Shown here piece after piece: positions 62,484 to 64,000 of a stretch of 64,000 bases of DNA. The DNA comes from Whalleya microplaca (Eukaryota > Ascomycota > Sordariomycetes > Xylariales > Xylariaceae), in the NCBI GenBank assembly GCA_022497155.1, contig MU385724.1:372001-436000 (forward strand), read 5' to 3'. Position 1 is the first letter of the stretch. Every line of letters starts with the position of its first letter. The position numbers and the translations under genes were made by a program. Below the pieces are notes generated by a model. The model made no database searches. It worked only from the letters and a program-made list of their open reading frames with translations, and was not told the origin of the DNA.

Positions 62484-64000
62484 TTACGGTTTCACTTCAA
62501 AATCTTGTTCGAGTAGCTCCTCAAACTTAGCCCACGAACCTTTCACCTTGTATGCTGAAGTCCAGTAGTTCCCCTTATGGTCTTTCCCAAAGACGAAGAA
62601 ACCATCCGCAGGTTTGACAGGTCCATGATTCTCTTGGACGTAGGAAGGTTTACATGGTCCATCTCTGCTCTTTGGGTCCCTGCGAGCCGGTGCAAAGTCC
62701 AGCTCAAAAAGGCCAGCCTTGGACCAATTGGAGAAGCCGATTTGTGCCATTCCCCCGTCACCAAACACAATAACGGGCAGTCCAATTTGGGAAGTGCGTA
62801 CCATGGCGTAGTAGGCCTCATGTTGCGCGCGCGTGCCCTGTTCATTGATGGCCCGACGGACCTGGCACGCAAGCCAGCTCAGTGGTTTAGAGGTAACATC
62901 GCGCGCGCTAACGAGGACATTGGCCCAGCCAAAAGCGTTGCCAACGTATGGTCTTTCGGCAGCGGAAGGGATTAAATCACCTTCAAAGGCCTTGCGGAGG
63001 GACATAGCGATGGATGCGGCAACCTAAGAAGACGGCGGTCAGAATCTGCAGCAGGGGGGGATGCTAGGTAGTTGTGCCAACGTCGTGGCGCTTACCAATC
63101 TATCAGGTTTCATCGCCATCTGCCGGACAGTGCATCGCAATATCCAGGCTGTTAGGACGTCGTTCTCAGTCAGAAACACCTTGGAGACATCCTCGCCCTT
63201 CGCGGTGGCCTCAGCGCGAAGCTCCTCCAGGGCCTTATCGAGCTGCGGCCTCCAATACGTCTCCGGAACACAGACCATGCGATTTTCTTTAGCTCGAACG
63301 AGCATATCGACACCGTAGCCAAGTCCCCACATGAGCATTCCACCTATTCCGACGCGTCTATCAGCTAAGAGGTGCGGTTCCGTTGCGGGCCTCGTACCCT
63401 GAGCGAGGGCGTCAAAGGGATCCGAGTCGGGGCTGCAGGGCGTCAGGATGTCGGCATCCTTCCCCCAAAGCATGGCGCTCCATCCCTCGACGACGTATTG
63501 CATGCCGAGTGCGTCAAAGGCGACATGTTGCCACTGTAGAACCGCAATGGTCTTGTCAGTGAAGGAGTTCACCCGCAAGCCCAAGACTGGAAGGTCGGAG
63601 TCGAGATAATCCTTGATACCGGCCGGACTGTACCCTGAATCCCACGCCAAAGTTGCCAGGGCGTCCGGGTCGCCGACGACAGCTGGCCGAGTCGATGGTT
63701 GTGGAATTTGAGACGCCGCCGAGTGCGAAGCAGCAGGAACGCCGTGTTCAACGTGAGCGAAGGTAATTGCGGGCCTCTCGGCCGTGAACTCGGTCGGGAT
63801 ATGCCACTCAATCTTGCCGGAGGCCTGTGTAGGGGCGCGGGAGTGTCAGCAATGTAACCCAAAAATCGCCGAAGTTGGCGACTGATGTTGGTATAGTGGT
63901 GTTTTACATTCTTCCGTAGCCGGCCCCCCAGTCTTTGCCATCCCTCTCGCTTCACCAGTCTCTCGAGAGACTGTCGGAGCTTTTCTGGGTCGAGCACCTC
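62484..64000 (-). CDS. BAHD-family acyltransferase, 5' end off window
   Basis: Transfers acyl groups from acyl-CoA to an alcohol or amine. Substrate unknown; relatives act on secondary metabolites. Best model: complement of 62,484-63,023, 63,096-63,824 and 63,908 to beyond 64,000. The introns are 72 nt (63,024-63,095, GTAAGC...TTAG) and 83 nt (63,825-63,907, GTAAAA...ACAG), both between codons, giving RLRKN/ASGKIEW and KPDRL/VAASIAM junctions. The visible 453 residues are most of a family protein of about 480-500. The catalytic HxxxD motif is HVAFD (63,513-63,527). The C-terminal DFGWG-type site is only FELDFAPARRDP, as in many fungal members. The protein ends DHKGNYWTSAYKVKGSWAKF...EVKP. No pathway partner is visible in the window. 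Confidence 0.85.

Noticed and set aside
62543..63318. Plus-strand and alternative minus-strand frames within the acyltransferase
   Set aside because: Shadows of the three-exon BAHD gene; they run across its exon-intron borders without any motif.
63569..63997. 142-codon minus-strand frame taken as a separate protein
   Set aside because: Only its first 30 codons are real (exon 1 of the acyltransferase); the rest reads through an intron and then out of frame with exon 2.

Overview
The window is nuclear DNA of a filamentous ascomycete (Pezizomycotina). The evidence is short GT...AG introns, a HeLo-domain pseudokinase of a kind typical of these fungi, a fungal BAHD-type acyltransferase, a Fot/pogo-type transposon, and a very long AT-rich block carrying the mark of repeat-induced point mutation (RIP): CpA/TpG scarce, TpA in excess, CpG retained, and former coding frames full of TAA/TAG. 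No species can be named from the sequence alone.

Layout. Positions 1 to about 58,437 are one AT-rich, RIP-degraded repeat block with no intact gene. Inside it are coding ghosts (about 10.0-11.5 kb +, 12.4-13.4 kb -, 52.7-53.2 kb -), tandem repeats (54-bp units at 5.9 kb, 14-bp units at 42.0 kb), a cluster of hairpin-forming repeats (16.9-17.7 kb), a pair of about 340-bp direct repeats (15.1-15.8 kb) and a decayed Ty1/copia-like RT-RNase H tail (18.4-19.3 kb, -). Two younger elements stand out by higher GC. One is a 1,771-bp LTR element with two 311-bp LTRs and no coding capacity (19,345-21,115). The other is a 2,250-bp pogo-like TIR transposon with 51-bp inverted repeats and a TA target duplication (21,662-23,911). 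Its transposase is broken by about ten RIP-type stops and has lost two of its three catalytic aspartates.

At about 58,437 composition changes sharply to ordinary genic DNA. First comes a minus-strand protein-kinase N-lobe fragment (58,454-58,843) whose C-lobe is missing exactly at the RIP border. Next is a stretch with unresolved minus-strand exon-like frames (about 59.3-59.9 kb). Then follows an intact single-exon gene for a HeLo-like plus pseudokinase protein (60,601-62,100, +). Last, tail-to-tail with it, is a three-exon BAHD-family acyltransferase (62,484 to beyond the right edge, -).

The most interesting biology is the HeLo-pseudokinase, which has the same layout as the necroptosis executor MLKL (membrane-active helical domain plus dead kinase). 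It sits divergently next to a kinase remnant that has been cut off by the repeat block. This looks like an incompatibility or cell-death locus at the edge of a repeat-rich compartment; that reading is inference.
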